The notes under the pieces: generated by a model | Told to the model about the DNA's origin: nothing | What the model saw: only the letters and a program-made list of their open reading frames with translations | Database searches by the model: none | Assembly (NCBI GenBank): GCA_037042915.1 | Contig: CM073202.1 | Span: 1,860,001 to 1,924,000, forward strand | Reading direction: 5' to 3' | DNA: 64,000 bases | Source of the DNA: Auricularia sp. M13 | Taxonomy: Eukaryota; Basidiomycota; Agaricomycetes; Auriculariales; Auriculariaceae | Part shown: in pieces, positions 10,934-22,877 of the stretch | Layout: the number at the start of each line of letters is the position of its first letter | Numbering within the stretch: position 1 is the first letter of the stretch | Made by a program: the position numbers and the translations under genes

Positions 10934-12797
10934 CTAGCCTACATTGGACTGCCAACGTGCCTGCCGGTTGCCCTTTGGCAGACTCGTGTGTGCTCGCATC
11001 ATCGCATATTCTTGCAGCCGCTGAGACACCTCGCTGATGGTCATCAGAGGAAGAGCGCCGATCGTCGTGCGGTTAACGATGCTCTCGTGCGTAAAATGCG
11101 CGATGCAGACGCGCTGTCCGCCCTTGTACGTGACTTCATGAGGGAAAACGGCACCGCGCAGCAGAATCAGCGTCCCGGGAAGGTACTCGATCTCGCGGTT
11201 GAGCACCTTGAAGAAACCGGTCGTGTAATTGCCGAGAGTGAGCACCGGCGTCCAGGCAAATTTCTTGTCCCGTCGGTCGGTGTGCAGTGCGGTCTCGCGA
11301 TTATAAATGAGAGAGCGTCCGTGGAAAAACGTTGGGTCCAGCTGAGATAGGATCTTGTACGCTGGGAATTGTGCTCTCAGCTGATCCCGCGCCGCCATCA
11401 TGAGCTCATGTTGTTTCGGGTCGACGCATTTAATGAGGTTATCGATGCGCTGCGACACGACGCGCAACTGATCCATGAGCTTCATGGCAGCATTGAAGTC
11501 CTTCACGCGTCCGCCGACGACATCGGTGGAAGGACCAGCTTGCCCGTCCTAACGTGCCGAATGAGGTGCGTGAGACCACAGAATTCTAGGGCCTCAGCAA
11601 AGTCACTGACCGGATGACCGATAGCGCTCCATATGTTGACAAGCTGGAAACACCCTGACAGCTCTCCCTTCGCATTGCGTCGATTGTATGCGCTGCGCTT
11701 ATTGCGCGTATTGCCATCGGCGCCGCATTTGTCAGGCGAAACCTCGACTTCCGCGCCGAATTGCATGAGATCTTTGAAGAGAATCTCCTGAGGTCTCTTC
11801 ATTAGCAGTTTGGACGGAGGTCGGAGGCGACACTGACGTGAGCTTTCTCTTTGAGGAATTGCGGGATTACCCACGCAAGAGCAACACCATCTTCGTCGCG
11901 CAGTACGAATGGCTCTGCACCGGTGCACCTGACCGGTGCACCGTCGTGAGGTATTTTCTGGTTGGTCCAGGTCTCCTGCTGCTCGTCTGCGAATGAGGCG
12001 AGCCGAACTCCTTTCATCTCCTCTGTGCGACGACCGTCGGTGACCTGAGGCAAAATGCACATCCTGGAGACGCTCACTGCTGTTCTTTATCGCCAGCTCG
12101 GTGCACTTGCGGTTCTCCTTGCACCATGACCTCCACATCTTCTTCGCCGCCTTGCGCTGTTGAGAAGTCGGCGTAATTCTATGGGGGATGGAGGCGTGAA
12201 CAAATCGCGCTGGGCGGGAGTGTGAGATGCCTACGGAACAGGAGCAGCAGCGAGACACTCGGTGAGAGGGCGCGGCAGAGATGCGGATCGCTGCTGAGAA
12301 AGGCTGCATGAGGTGAAACCCGTGAGACTGAATCCAGGGGCAAGGGAAACAGCTCACCCGAGGAGTCCAAGATCTGGGATGAGCTGTGCGATGTCCCTAC
12401 GCGGCGGTGCCATGTTAGCGTCGAGTGCTGCGTCAGACGGCCTGCTGGCACGCCCTGAACTATTGTCTCCGGCAGCACGGCGGCGTTCAGCGACTTGAAC
12501 GGACAGCGGGATATCCTCTGATGAGACGGAATCGCGCCGAGACGCAGCGAGCTTTGCAGCCAGCGGGACTTCCTCCGAAGTGTCTGATGCAACATCCTCG
12601 CCAGCCAGGCCCGCGGAAACTGCTGCATCGGCGATGGAGCGATCCTCTATTGCAGGTGTCGCGAGAAGCGAAACCGGATCGGTTCCCACCGTGGGAGACA
12701 GCATCCAGGGCAGAACGTCGATGTTGACAACGTCGTCATCCGGAGCTAAGTTGTGTGCATTAGCGGGACACTCAACGTGGGTGTAGGCGGTTGGCAT
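10934..12797 (-). CDS. TET/JBP-type 2-oxoglutarate/Fe(II) dioxygenase, probably with one frameshift
   Basis: The C-terminal part (10934-11506) has the double-stranded beta-helix signature: iron ligands H75 and D77 in ALHTDRRD, a distal H123 in FPHEV, and R132 in QRVCIAHFTH for 2-oxoglutarate, numbered within that segment. FFHGRSLIYNRETALH upstream is typical of fungal TET/JBP proteins, which oxidise methylpyrimidines in DNA. The start is set at the ATG ending at 12797 (MPTAYTHVEC); the first exon is Asp/Ser/Ala-rich. Later exons contain KKMWRSWCKENRKCTELAIK and a conserved stretch ending in VALAWVIPQFLKEKA. An intron of about 52 bp near 11789-11840 has donor GTCAGT and acceptor CTCAG. A one-base frame shift near 11506 separates SADA from VKDFNAA: an indel or unresolved intron. 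Basidiomycete TET/JBP genes are reported in association with KDZ transposons; a KDZ-like relic lies 5.6 kb away. Confidence 0.66.
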
Positions 12798-12899
12798 TAC
12801 CAAGAGGGCTGCTCGGGGTCGACATTTTGCGTATACGAAGGAGAGAAACAGGCAGTGGAAACAGGAATTTGGCACAGCAGGTCGCGCCAAAGGCTAGAT

Positions 12900-13834
12900 T
12901 GCGGCAGTGTGCCCAGATGAGGCGTTTATGTGCGCTCAGACTCTGCACACGCACTCGCAGTGCGGTCACCGCGAGGAGCGGCGAATGTGGCGCGGAAGCA
13001 ATCCGGCGATCTAGATTAGATCATAGCCCGATTTGGTGCGAGGAACGCGGAGTTGGCGTGTTCCTGTCACGGTCAACCTGCTACCAGCATGCCGCTTTCC
13101 ACACCCGGCGAGCCAATGCTGCAGTGTCTACCGCACGCAGCGGCACTTCTATTTCCGCGCGTGACTGCAGCCCCTCGCTGTGGGCTGGACGTTTTGCGGC
13201 ACATCAGCCCGAACTGCGCGTTGGGACGCCTGCACGAAATCTGTTTCGTGTAGGTTGTACTTGTGTGTCGGATAAGGCGTTTTGACGCCTTGGAAGCACG
13301 GCGACGGGCAGTGCGGGCTCATGTGAAGCCTTACGGCCAGCCAGCAGCGAAAGCGCAGATTTGCCCAGGACGCGTCGGCGCGTCAACAGCTCACGTGATC
13401 CGCGGGTACAGTGTTAAGTGTCGTGGTATAGACGCCGCAGAGATTTGAAGGCAGATTTTATGGGCAGAGAATTACAATAATCAGGGCAGGAGCTCATTCA
13501 CGGAGGTATTAGAACTGATAGCTGGTGCCCGAAGCTCACGGTGAGAATAATCACACTGCGATGTCTTGGACGGCGGATTTTAACCTCATTTTGACAGCAA
13601 AATTGTATAATAGGAACTGGGAAGGCAGGTGTCATGAAAGGACACCGTCAACAATGCCAGGAGGCAGGTCCGGAAGCATTTCGGCGCTGGACTTGGGCGG
13701 ATTTTCGCCCAAGTCCGTCTGACTGGGCAGTTTCGGCTTTGGCCGATATCTTCCCGACCACCACCGCTCACGGCGTCCAACGCCATCAGCACCCCCGCAA
13801 GCCCACCCCTTCCCCGCCTTGCTCTGCGCCGGTC
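12900..13834. other. stretch with no supportable gene
   Basis: Short ORFs only. A local pseudo-palindrome (AAGGCGTTTTGACGCCTT, about 13275-13293) and a near-palindromic GGGCGGATTTTCGCCC (about 13695-13710) were noted. Nothing else was recognised. Confidence 0.4.
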
Positions 13835-13852
13835 ACCCTAGACGTTAGGTGT
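13835..13852 (-). repeat. right copy of the 18-nt inverted repeat
   Basis: Exact reverse complement of 5671-5688. It is preceded, reading inward, by a G-rich (C-rich on plus) tract resembling that at the left copy. Confidence 0.4.
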
Positions 13853-13899
13853 GGCCGTAGTCGCAGCGCAGGTAATACATCTACCCAACTTCGCGCGCA

Positions 13900-14900
13900 C
13901 GTGGGTGCTCTCCTGCCAGTCCACATTGCGCACCGCGACGCGAACTGTGAGTACGATTTTCTTCGCTGTCATTCTGCTTGCCTGGGTGGCACACGAGATG
14001 TCGCTCGCCGTAGAGCAAGGCTTGGGGCCCAGGCCAGACGTTGGCGATCGGGTGTACGGCCTGCTCTGCGGCGAGCGCTTCACTCGCTGCTGGAGATATT
14101 ATCTGCCACTCAGTTTCTGTGGCTGCATGACACTCGAGACTTGCTGCAGTGCAGGTTGCGAGACCCACGCCCCACCTAGGCGATCAGGTCACGCGGCAGG
14201 CTCTGCAGCAAGTCGCGCGTTGACGCAGTCACTATTCTCGCTTGGGCTCGACACCCTTGTCATCGAAGCTAATAAAATTTTGCAGAGCACTGCCGTCACT
14301 GTCGACATCGAGCACGCCCAGGAGAATCGTGAGTGGATTTTTGTTCACTGTCATCCTGCCTGCCTCGGTCGTAGACGAGATGTACCTCGCCGCAGAGCGA
14401 AGCTCGGGGCCCAGGCCAGACGTTGGCAATCGGGTGTACGGCCTGCTCTGCGGCGAGTGCCCCACTTGCGGTGGGAGATCGCAAGTCGCGCGTCCATGCA
14501 GACGCAAAACTCGCCTGGGCTCAATGTCATGGTCTTCGATGCTAATGAAATTCCACAGAGCACTGCCGTCCCTGTCGACATCGAGCACCCCCAGGAGAAT
14601 CGTGAGTAGATTTTTCTTCACTGTCATCCTGCATGCCTCGGTCGTAGACGAGATGTACCTCGCCGCAGAGCGAAGCTCGGGGCCCAGGCCAGACGTTGGC
14701 GATCGGGTGTACGGCCTGCTCTGCGGCGAGTGCTTCACTCGCGGTGGGCGATCGCAAGTCGCGCGTCCATGCAGAGGCCATACCTGTCTGCGCTCAAAGC
14801 CATCCTTTTCGAAGCTGATTATATTTCACAGCGGACCAAAACACCCGCCGCCTGCCGCAGACGAGGTGTGTCACCGTGAGTACCAAGCGCAGACATTTGT
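13900..14900 (+). repeat. tandemly duplicated exon-intron units
   Basis: Three related copies plus a partial fourth. Each has an intron-like segment starting GTGAGT (13947, 14329, 14602), followed by coding-like sequence DEMYLAAERSSGPRPDVG and RVYGLLCGEC. The last two full units are 273 bp apart and nearly identical; the first is more diverged and 382 bp away. The intron-like ends CGTAG|ACGAGATG are conserved between copies. The parent protein is unknown. The reading frame across units could not be made continuous with certainty. Confidence 0.6.
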
Positions 14901-15042
14901 TAGACAAAGCTCAAGTCGCATCGGGGGCGTCGCAGCCCAGATCAGCTCATACTACGGATGTGAGTACAGCTGGCTCTCGAATGAGACGAGTCATCCTCAT
15001 TGATGCTCACCGCCCGATACAGACTGAATTCCGCGAAGCGCG

Positions 15043-18000
15043 ATGCCAAAGTGGAAGAAACGGCGGATGAACCAAGCGGAAATGGAGGCGTGGAGGACGA
15101 GGAGGGAGCAGAGCGAGAGAGAGAAGCTCGAGCGACAGAGGGAGGAGCGGGAGCGCGTGGAGATGGAGCAGACGGGAAGGCGCCGCTCGGTCTGGAGGGT
15201 AAGGAACATCAATGACGCTGACACGATGACCGAGACTCATGCTGTGGCAGCGAGGGCGGCAGCGGCGACGGAGCTCGCACGGCGCCCGAGCTGAGGCACG
15301 GGAACGATGAGCAGTGCGTGTCTGTCAACTCGCGAATTAACACAGCTGACATCAGCGCAGGGAGCGGCTTGGACGAGCCAGCGAGGACGAGTCGCGAACG
15401 GAAGAGTAAGCACTGCTGAAAATGTATATTCTAATGTCCTGAATGTACGTAGGGAGCCCGTCAAACGGCCAGAAGACTTGACCATTGAAGACCTGGCGGG
15501 CTATGAGTGAGCCGCTCAACGGTACCTGTCAAACAGAGCTGACGGTGTATTTCACAGCATCAACAAGTACCACGGCACGAAGGGCTTCGTCGTGGGCACG
15601 ACGATGACTTGGCGGCAATACATGGAGGGCGGCCGGGTCTTTGGCGATCCCTCGTTTCAGCTGATTGTCCCGAAGAAATACCAAGGCATGATCCCGACTA
15701 TCGACGCCGTGCAGAGAGATCCCACATTGCAACATCTCGTCGGCGTGGCGTGGGAGCTCTGGGAGGCGAGGAAACCGCCAGCGATACCGCGCGCACCTTC
15801 GCCGCCCTCAGAACTGGCGTTAGCCTGGGGGGAGACGGAGGACGCGAAATCGACATGGACGCCATACCAGTACTACTGGCCGTCCATAGACGACCCGACA
15901 TGGGTCGTCTACTCCAACCGCGTGATTATGCCGCCGCCGCCGACCGACCCAGAGAAAAAACTGCGGGCCGACGCCCGCTATGGAATCCATGAGCGCCAGT
16001 GGCTCCCGCAACACTGTGCGTCGGAGCGCATGAGGCCGTATATGGCTTTCATCCCGATGCTGCGGCCCTGGAAGCGCGACGAAAGACACCTGTTCGAGCG
16101 AACGGACACTTGGTTTTTCAAGACGGCCGAAAGTCCAGATCAAGACATCGCCTGGATGAGGTTCGACAAGGAAAGGCACACGGTTGCGGCGGCAGAGGGA
16201 CTTTGGAGGTTTCGAGACAGTGTACGGGCAGCGGTTCGTCAGGAAGCCACGCGCACGTCCCACGCCTGGGACGAGGCGAGGGATATGGCCGGGTCGCATG
16301 AACCCTTCTGGAGGCAGTGGGAGAAATACTCCGGCGGCATCGACAGGGAACATACCGCGTCCGCCATGGCGTACGTGGTGTCCGAGTCTGGGACGGAGTG
16401 GGTCCTGCGCTGCGCGCTCGGCGCCTTTCAGCGCGGTATCCTCGAAGTTAGAGGCTACATCGAATACCTCAAGGCCCTCTACAGGATGCGCGACCTCAGC
16501 ATGTATGACAAGCATCGTCAACTTGAGCCGACGAGGGGCGAAGTCGCCCGGATGACCCGATACTTCAATCGGAGGGATTCCCGGGGCGTCTTCGTCGAAA
16601 ACCAGGATGACGCTGTAACATTCGCCCGGTACGGCGTACCCGTGTGGTGGGTCGAAAAGTACAATTCGACCAAGCACGGAACTCGGTTACATCGTCAAGA
16701 CGGGGTGCCGGTTCTGTCATATGGCTTGGTCCCCGAGTTGGACGAGATAGTCTTCGAGGATGCGCCGTGCAAAGGGCACGATTCTGCGTCGCAAGCAGCG
16801 ACGCGGAAGCAGCAGGAGGAGAAGGAGAAGCACGAGGCGGCGATGGCAGCTGTGCATCAGGAACAACAGGCAGGGTACGTGAGATTATGCAAGGAAAATT
16901 ATCACTGGAGTTGACAATACACAGGTTTCAAGGCGAGCAAGGTCAAGCCGGCGACAATGGCGCCCCGTCTGCGTTTGACATCGACGAGTCGGACGTCGCG
17001 TTCCAGCATGAAGCACGGCAGCGTCCAGGTGGTGCTGAGGCAGGGTACGCGCGATTATACAAAGAAAATTATCACTGGAGTTAAACAATACGCAGGTTTC
17101 AAGGCAAGCAAGGTCAAGCCGGCGACAATGGCGCCCCGTATGCGTTTGACGTCAACGAGTCGGACATCGGGTTCCAGCATGAAGCATGGCAGCCTGCAGG
17201 TGCTGCTCAGGTTGGCAGAGAGGTCGTCACGAACCGGCGACCCGATACGCCACCCAAGAACACTGGCGCGAGCTCTCCGGCGCGCTCTACATCATCCACG
17301 TCGTGTCACGTCGACGCGGATGGCGCATCGGATGATGGCTGGGTGCAGGCGGACGACGCGCGTCTTGAACCGGAGGAGGACGATTCCGACTATGAAGCCT
17401 TGCTGCGCGAGCAGACCATGAGGAAGCTGGCTCAGTCGCAAAAGCAAAGGCGACCACCGCGCTGGTTGCTCAAGCCCCACTCAAGTAACGTTTCCACCCA
17501 GCAGCAGCAAGGCGCCTCGGAGACGGTCGAGGCGGTAATTGCGCCGCTCGCGAGTGCGCAAGAAGGCGTGACACAGACGGCGACCGCGGAAAATCATTCG
17601 CCTGCGACTGTGGCCGAGGACGAGACGCCAGACTTGAGGGGCGCGACTACGTCGACAACGCCGATATCTCAACAGGCGATCTCCCAGCCAGCGGAAGTCC
17701 CGCGAGTACAGCAGCGGATGTACAGCACCGCGTTCGACGACGGCGCCGACCTGCCCGACTACGAGGAGGACGAGACGCCGCACCCGCATATAGCGATAGC
17801 AGGAGCGGACCAGCCAGCAGGGTCGGACAGCGGTGTGATGAGGTTGGACAGCTCGCAACCGGCGGTGTTGGAGGGCGGTGTGATGAGGTTGGGCAGCTTG
17901 CTGCAAAAACGGAAAGGTATGCAAAATGGAGAAATACTTTGGGATTCATGCTAACCGTAAGAGAAGATCCTCCTACCGCGGCGGACGCTCCTGCGCCGGT

Positions 18001-19014
18001 GCGCCGAAAGCGAAATGCGCAGCGGAACACGATGCTGCACAAGACCCTCAAATCGATGCCCGAGGGCGCGCAGCTCAAGGGACTCTTGATTCGCATGACC
18101 ACGCGGTGGGAGGCGCAGTATGATCTCCCGGACTGGTGGCCGAGCACGCTCCAGGTTGGGACAGAGGCGGCACAGTACGTCGACAAGAGCAGGCAGCGCG
18201 AAGCCCGACTCGCGGGCTGCACGAATTCTGTGCCGCAGCTTCACAAGGGCGCAAAGACCATTCACAAGATGCCCACGCTGGACTATTTCGCGAACGCGTG
18301 GTCGAACCGCAGCGTCCAGCAGAAGACCAGCAAGCGCAACGTCTTCCAGGGCCTGTTCAGGTGGCTTCAAATCCGGCCATACTATCTCGCGAAGATCGCC
18401 AGCGACCCGATCGACGAGGACGAGGGATTCGAAACGAAGCAATGGCGAGAAATCATCAAGGGCGTCATGCCCAACAGGGAGTCGCGGCCGATAGTCAAGC
18501 GTCTCGGACTCGACGTCGCTCACGCAACGATAACGGCAGGGCAGGACACTGTCGATGTCGAGAAAGCCGAGCGGCTGCTCTCGCTGAGGCCACTGCTCGA
18601 AAAGTTGAAGGACAAGTGCACCTTCGACGGCCACGAGTTGCCGCCGCCGCCGTGGGATTCAGAGGAATCGCTACCGCTCAACTGGGTGAGCTACATCGTC
18701 TGGGAGCTCGCCGAGCTTGAGTTCCGCTACGACATGCTCGACCTCGCCATGAGCATGCGTCGCTGGTACAGCAACATCCCCGAGCTCCAGGCCGTGTCGA
18801 CCCTCGAGTACTATGGGTTGGTGAAGGACTGCTGGGCAGGCGGGATCGAGATGGTCAAGCCGACTCGCGGAAACTTGGCTGTGCTCGAGCAATGCGCGCG
18901 AGCGCTTGCTCGCGTTGCGGTCCTTCGCAGAGCTCATGAGGTACTGGCCTCGGGCGAGCGAAATGCTCGGGCCTTGGAAAGATCACTGGGACACCGACAA
19001 TGACGCGCCGCGCT
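15043..19014 (+). CDS. large multi-exon protein of unknown function
   Basis: The start at 15043 gives a charged coiled-coil N-terminus (MPKWKKRRMNQAEMEAW). An exon ends IEDLAGYE, an intron at about 15508-15558 follows, and the main exon starts INKYHGTKGFVVGTTMTWRQYM and runs to 16874. Two short introns (16875-16924, 17045-17095) flank a duplicated 40-residue exon. Then comes a long acidic/Gln-rich exon, an intron after LLQKRK near 17916, and an exon from about 17960 containing HKTLKSMPEGAQLKGLL, THRMPTLDYFAN-like and LNWVSYIVWELAELEFRYD segments. The most protein-like ending is MLGPWKDHWDTDNDAPR with stop at 19012-19014. Reaching it needs one frame change near 18910, so either a frameshift or an unseen intron exists. 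No catalytic domain was recognised. It resembles uncharacterised Agaricomycete proteins known to me only in outline. Confidence 0.55.
16871..17214 (+). repeat. tandem duplication of one intron plus one 40-codon exon
   Basis: Units begin CAGGGTAC at 16871 and 17041 (period 170 bp). Each has an intron (50 and 51 bp) with conserved GTAC[GC].. donor side and CAG acceptor, then an exon encoding GFQGEQGQAGDNGAP or its variant GFQGKQGQAGDNGAP followed by a D[IV][DN]ESD[VI].FQHEA segment. Both introns are in phase 1, so the duplication keeps the reading frame. Confidence 0.8.
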
Positions 19015-19377
19015 GAATCAGACGAGTTCCGAGAGCTCGAACGCAGCGCCTGGGTTTGCTACCAGCAAACCTTTTACGACCACCGCGGGCGCATGGCGCC
19101 GTTGCCCTGCAGAAGACCTCCGCCCCCCTTCGCTGTAGAAAACTCGCAAGACTAATGTGTATTGTGTATGACGAGACCATCTAACTTACTGTAGTAGATA
19201 AGACTGAACAGCTGTATGTAACATTCAAGCGCGTCGAAAAATGGTAGGTGCAGCGGGTGCACTATTGACATTGACTCGACCAGCACAGCGCACCATGATG
19301 TGCAGAGAGCGGAATAGGTAATGTAGGCAGGGGAGGAATCGTCGGTCAGCCGAGCGACACGGTTCAATAAGGGACAT

Positions 19378-19421
<44 letters not shown>

Positions 19422-20000
19422 CATCCGGCCAGAGGGAAAGGGTTATCTGACAGGCAGACTCTTAGTTGACGACCTATCTACCGCCAATGAATCCGGGGAG
19501 GAGTTGGCGAGTTGTGTAGAAGGTCTGCAAAGTTTTAACTGAAAAGTGAGCACAGCTCACTGGGCTCAACAGTGAGCGTCCTCTGCGCACCTGCAAGACG
19601 TTGGTTTCCGGGCAGTGCGGGTCAACGTGAAACCCCGTTTGCTGAACGGAGCATCACGCAGGCCTGCACTGCACGTGAATGACCGTCTTGCAAGGCACTG
19701 AACACCTTGCAAGGCGGCGAAGCGCGGTATCGAGCTATCGTTGGGCAGTTGTCTGGTGGCGGCGTGACGCAAGGCGACAGCTTCTTCGGGTTAAAGACCA
19801 CAACCACCTCATCGGAGTCGGGGAAATGGACGGCAGAGCAGGCGAATTGGCGTATACTCGAGAACAGGTGACAATGTGAACTTGAGCTGGGATTTCAATG
19901 GTTCATTGAATGTGTAGGGAACAGGGACGAAAACAAAGTGGAAAAAAAAAAGAGAAATCAAAAAGCCGCCATCGGGGGGACGGAGCGGGTGGGAGGATTA
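19015..20000. other. stretch without a supportable gene; contains a long T tract
   Basis: No domain-bearing ORF was seen. The stretch contains the T42 tract and a compositionally ordinary flank. Confidence 0.4.
19380..19421 (+). repeat. 42-nt poly(T) tract (poly(A) on minus strand)
   Basis: An uninterrupted run of 42 T. It could be the 3' tail of a minus-strand retroposed copy whose body would lie to the right, but no body or target duplication was recognised. A simple repeat is equally possible. Confidence 0.9.
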
Positions 20001-20009
20001 TTCAAGGAT

Positions 20010-20268
20010 CAATGCCTACGGCGACGAGTCGTTGTACGATGGCGGCGACCCGTTCTACGACGGCGGCGACCTGTTCTACGACGGCGACGACGCGTTCTAC
20101 GACGGCTACGACGCGTTCTACTACGGCGACGACACGTTCCACCATGGCCATCTGGCGCTCCGTACTACGGGCGCCAGGCGCACGTTTAGTCGCAAAGACG
20201 GGAGTACGCTCAGGCTCGCTGCCCTTGATAGCAGCAATGTCATCGGTGAGCTGCAGATTCTGCATTGA
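20010..20268 (+). CDS. short ORF with tandem FYDGGD-like hexapeptides, hypothetical
   Basis: In frame before the stop at 20266-20268, the codons give YDGGDPFYDGGDLFYDGDDA and further variants, about six 18-bp units from 20036 to about 20145. After that the sequence becomes ordinary (RRTFSRKDGSTLRLAALDS). There may be an upstream exon; the first in-frame ATG region is near 20012. The repeats are acidic and aromatic, so the peptide would be disordered. Whether it is expressed is unknown; the opposite strand also has a Val/Ala-rich ORF here, probably a shadow. Confidence 0.3.
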
Positions 20269-20269
20269 A

Positions 20270-22877
20270 TAAGAAACACAATGCTGAGTCCTAATAAGCG
20301 TCGTACCACCTGCTCAACTATGCGCTTTTGCTGTTGAACAATGACAAGAGGATGTTCGTTGATGACGGCGGGATTGACTGCAGAGAATGCATGCCGTTTG
20401 GCAGGTGCGACATGAAATTTGGTGGCAAAATGTGGGCTGGCGGGGTTGATGCTCGTGTGGAGCAGGAGAGAGGGAGAAAGAGGCTACGGTTCGTCGGTTA
20501 GCAGAACCTACAGCAATGTGACTGACGCACAGTAGTGACGATGGAATGAAAGGCGGCCGCACGCAGAAAACGCTGAGAGAGCAATGCGGACCGAGCAGTC
20601 TTAAGGGGCCCATAAAGCTCGTTAAGGGCAAGTTGCATATGGACCGCGCAAGCAGGACTAGACGGGACAGCGCGCACAACGGCCCGCTGTGGGATGGCAA
20701 CGATGCGCCTGTGGAGCAAAGGGAACGAAAGGTCGATAGCTATTGATCTCGCTGGTCGGCGCGAGGAGCGATTCTGCTCGACGGCGACGAACGTTTCATT
20801 ACTTGTGGGTTGCTCTGAGCCACCAGACCGACGAAGAGCGACGAGGCTCGGCCGAGCAGGCGGCAAGCGCGAGTGATATTGCATGTCAGCGACGTGCTCG
20901 CGACATGGCTCGCCAGCAGCGCGCTCAATAATGGCGAGGACAGCCGGCTTTGTATGAATGGGACGGAGAAGCTTTGCAGTAGACGCAACGGTGTGCCCGG
21001 GGCATACAGCGACGCAGCGAGGAGAATCAACGTCGCGGAGTACCGTCGACTGGCTGCGGTGTTGAGCGGCGAGAGGCTCTTCGGCGGCGAGCATGCGAGG
21101 GAGGAGTGCGAAACAGCAGAGCCGTCGGAACGGCTTTCCCCATCGACGTCATGCCCGACGCCCCGCTGTGGGACGCGGCGCCAATCTACTAGTCAGAGTT
21201 CAGTCAGTGTGAGGTCAAGATATGTGGTGGTCGCTGGTCATGTCTGGAATTCGAAGACCTCCCCAAGAGCATGGTTGACGGTACGTGTCACGCACATCAT
21301 GTGCACAGAGTCTTGAACTGATCACACATTCAAGGTACACCACAATACGGAAGGCAAAAAATCTCCTGCTCAGCTGAGCGGCTCGCGAGCTGGCAGCGCT
21401 CGACGGCGGGTAAGCCGGGCCTGACCGCGGTTCGACAACAGCGCGAGAGGACGAGACGTTGACAACCGCAGAGAGCAGCTCGACCGCGTGCACGAGCACT
21501 CAAGGACAGCCAGACTAGTCTCGTGCGCTGCACGCTCTCCGAGACGGTCAAGTCGGAAAGTTCCCCTGCAGAGCTGTGGAACAACGCGCGCGCTGTTCGA
21601 TCATGGCGGAGCAGGTCTCGGCCAAGCGTTACTGGGCGGCCACGACGAGGTCTGCGGGTGTGGCGTTTGTTAGTAGCGTCGAATAGTTCATCTCTACCGA
21701 CGCACAAGAACATGTTGTTGGCAGCGCGACTCGCGTCTGCGGCAAAGCGTTCCACAGCGTCGACGGCGCGTGGCAGGACCGCTGTGACGAGTCCCGGGGC
21801 GACGCTAACGCGGGTGCTGCTGACGCAGTCCAGCTGCGCCGACGAGGTATCTTTGTTGGACGTGAAGACCTCGATCCATCCTCCGTGACGCCCAGTCCTC
21901 GCACCTCCATCGCGTGCCAGGACCGCGCTTGCTTGGGCTCGGGGTCGTGCGGAGCTGGTTTGTGACTGCTGATCCACACACACCGTCGTTGTGAGAAGCA
22001 GCCGGGGCGGCATGGTGTCCAGAGGTCGCACTGCAATGCCGATGATGTAACGCTGAACACGGGCCCTAACCTCGAATGACGACGGGCAGGTTGGTAGCAT
22101 GCTCGCTGGAACGTATCTGCTTGGAAACATAGACGGCAGTATGTACCGGGGGCTCGAGTTCTTCTTTTATGTTCTAACGTGGGCGAAATACTTCAGGAAT
22201 GCACGAAGGCAATGAATGGGGACGAGCTCAGCGGTGCGGAACAAATGAGGATGTAGGCGGTTGTAGAAACTCAGCGATCGCAGAGGTGATTTCGAGAGAC
22301 CCATAGACAAATTTGGGAAGGGCAAGACTCACGGCATATGAGGTTGACCTTGGAGCCAGCACGGTCGAATTTGGGTCAACGGATGTTCATAGGTGAGGAT
22401 ACCGATTGAAGCAGCACAACGGGCAGTGATATATTGAAGGTGACTGTTGAGCATGAAGTGTTTGGCTTGCTGAAGTCCAGTCAGGGCAAGCAATACCAAT
22501 GTTGAAATACCGGGCCCATCGTGTCGACGATGGTCCAGGCGGAATGGTGAGCAAGAGGACGTTGGTGCTGAATGAAACGGTGACGTACTTAGCCTGTAGC
22601 CAGCACGAAGGGAGATCAAAAAGACAATGCAAAGACAACGGCATACAAGAGATACAAGGTGGAGTAGCCACAAAAGCTACATCTTGTGTAAGGCCCGGGC
22701 AGCGGCCTTGAAGATACGGGCGAAGACCAGCAGTCCGTCAGAGGGACGCTGCCGTGGTGAGAATGTCAGGCGCACGTAGTGGAATACAAGGCCTGACATA
22801 GTCAGATCGCAGATGAAGCGGGAGAAAAGACCGAGACTCAGGCCGCTCAAGCATTTTGCGAGGACCCAGCCGGTGCG
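20270..22877. other. stretch with only weak ORFs
   Basis: Minus-strand ORFs at 20498-21094 and 21330-22130 (198 and 266 residues) have no recognisable domain and compositional bias typical of GC-rich chance ORFs. They are not called as genes. Confidence 0.4.

Noticed and set aside
19380-19421. Poly(A)-tailed retroposed gene to the right of the T tract
   Set aside because: No recognisable processed gene or LINE/SINE body, and no flanking duplication seen.
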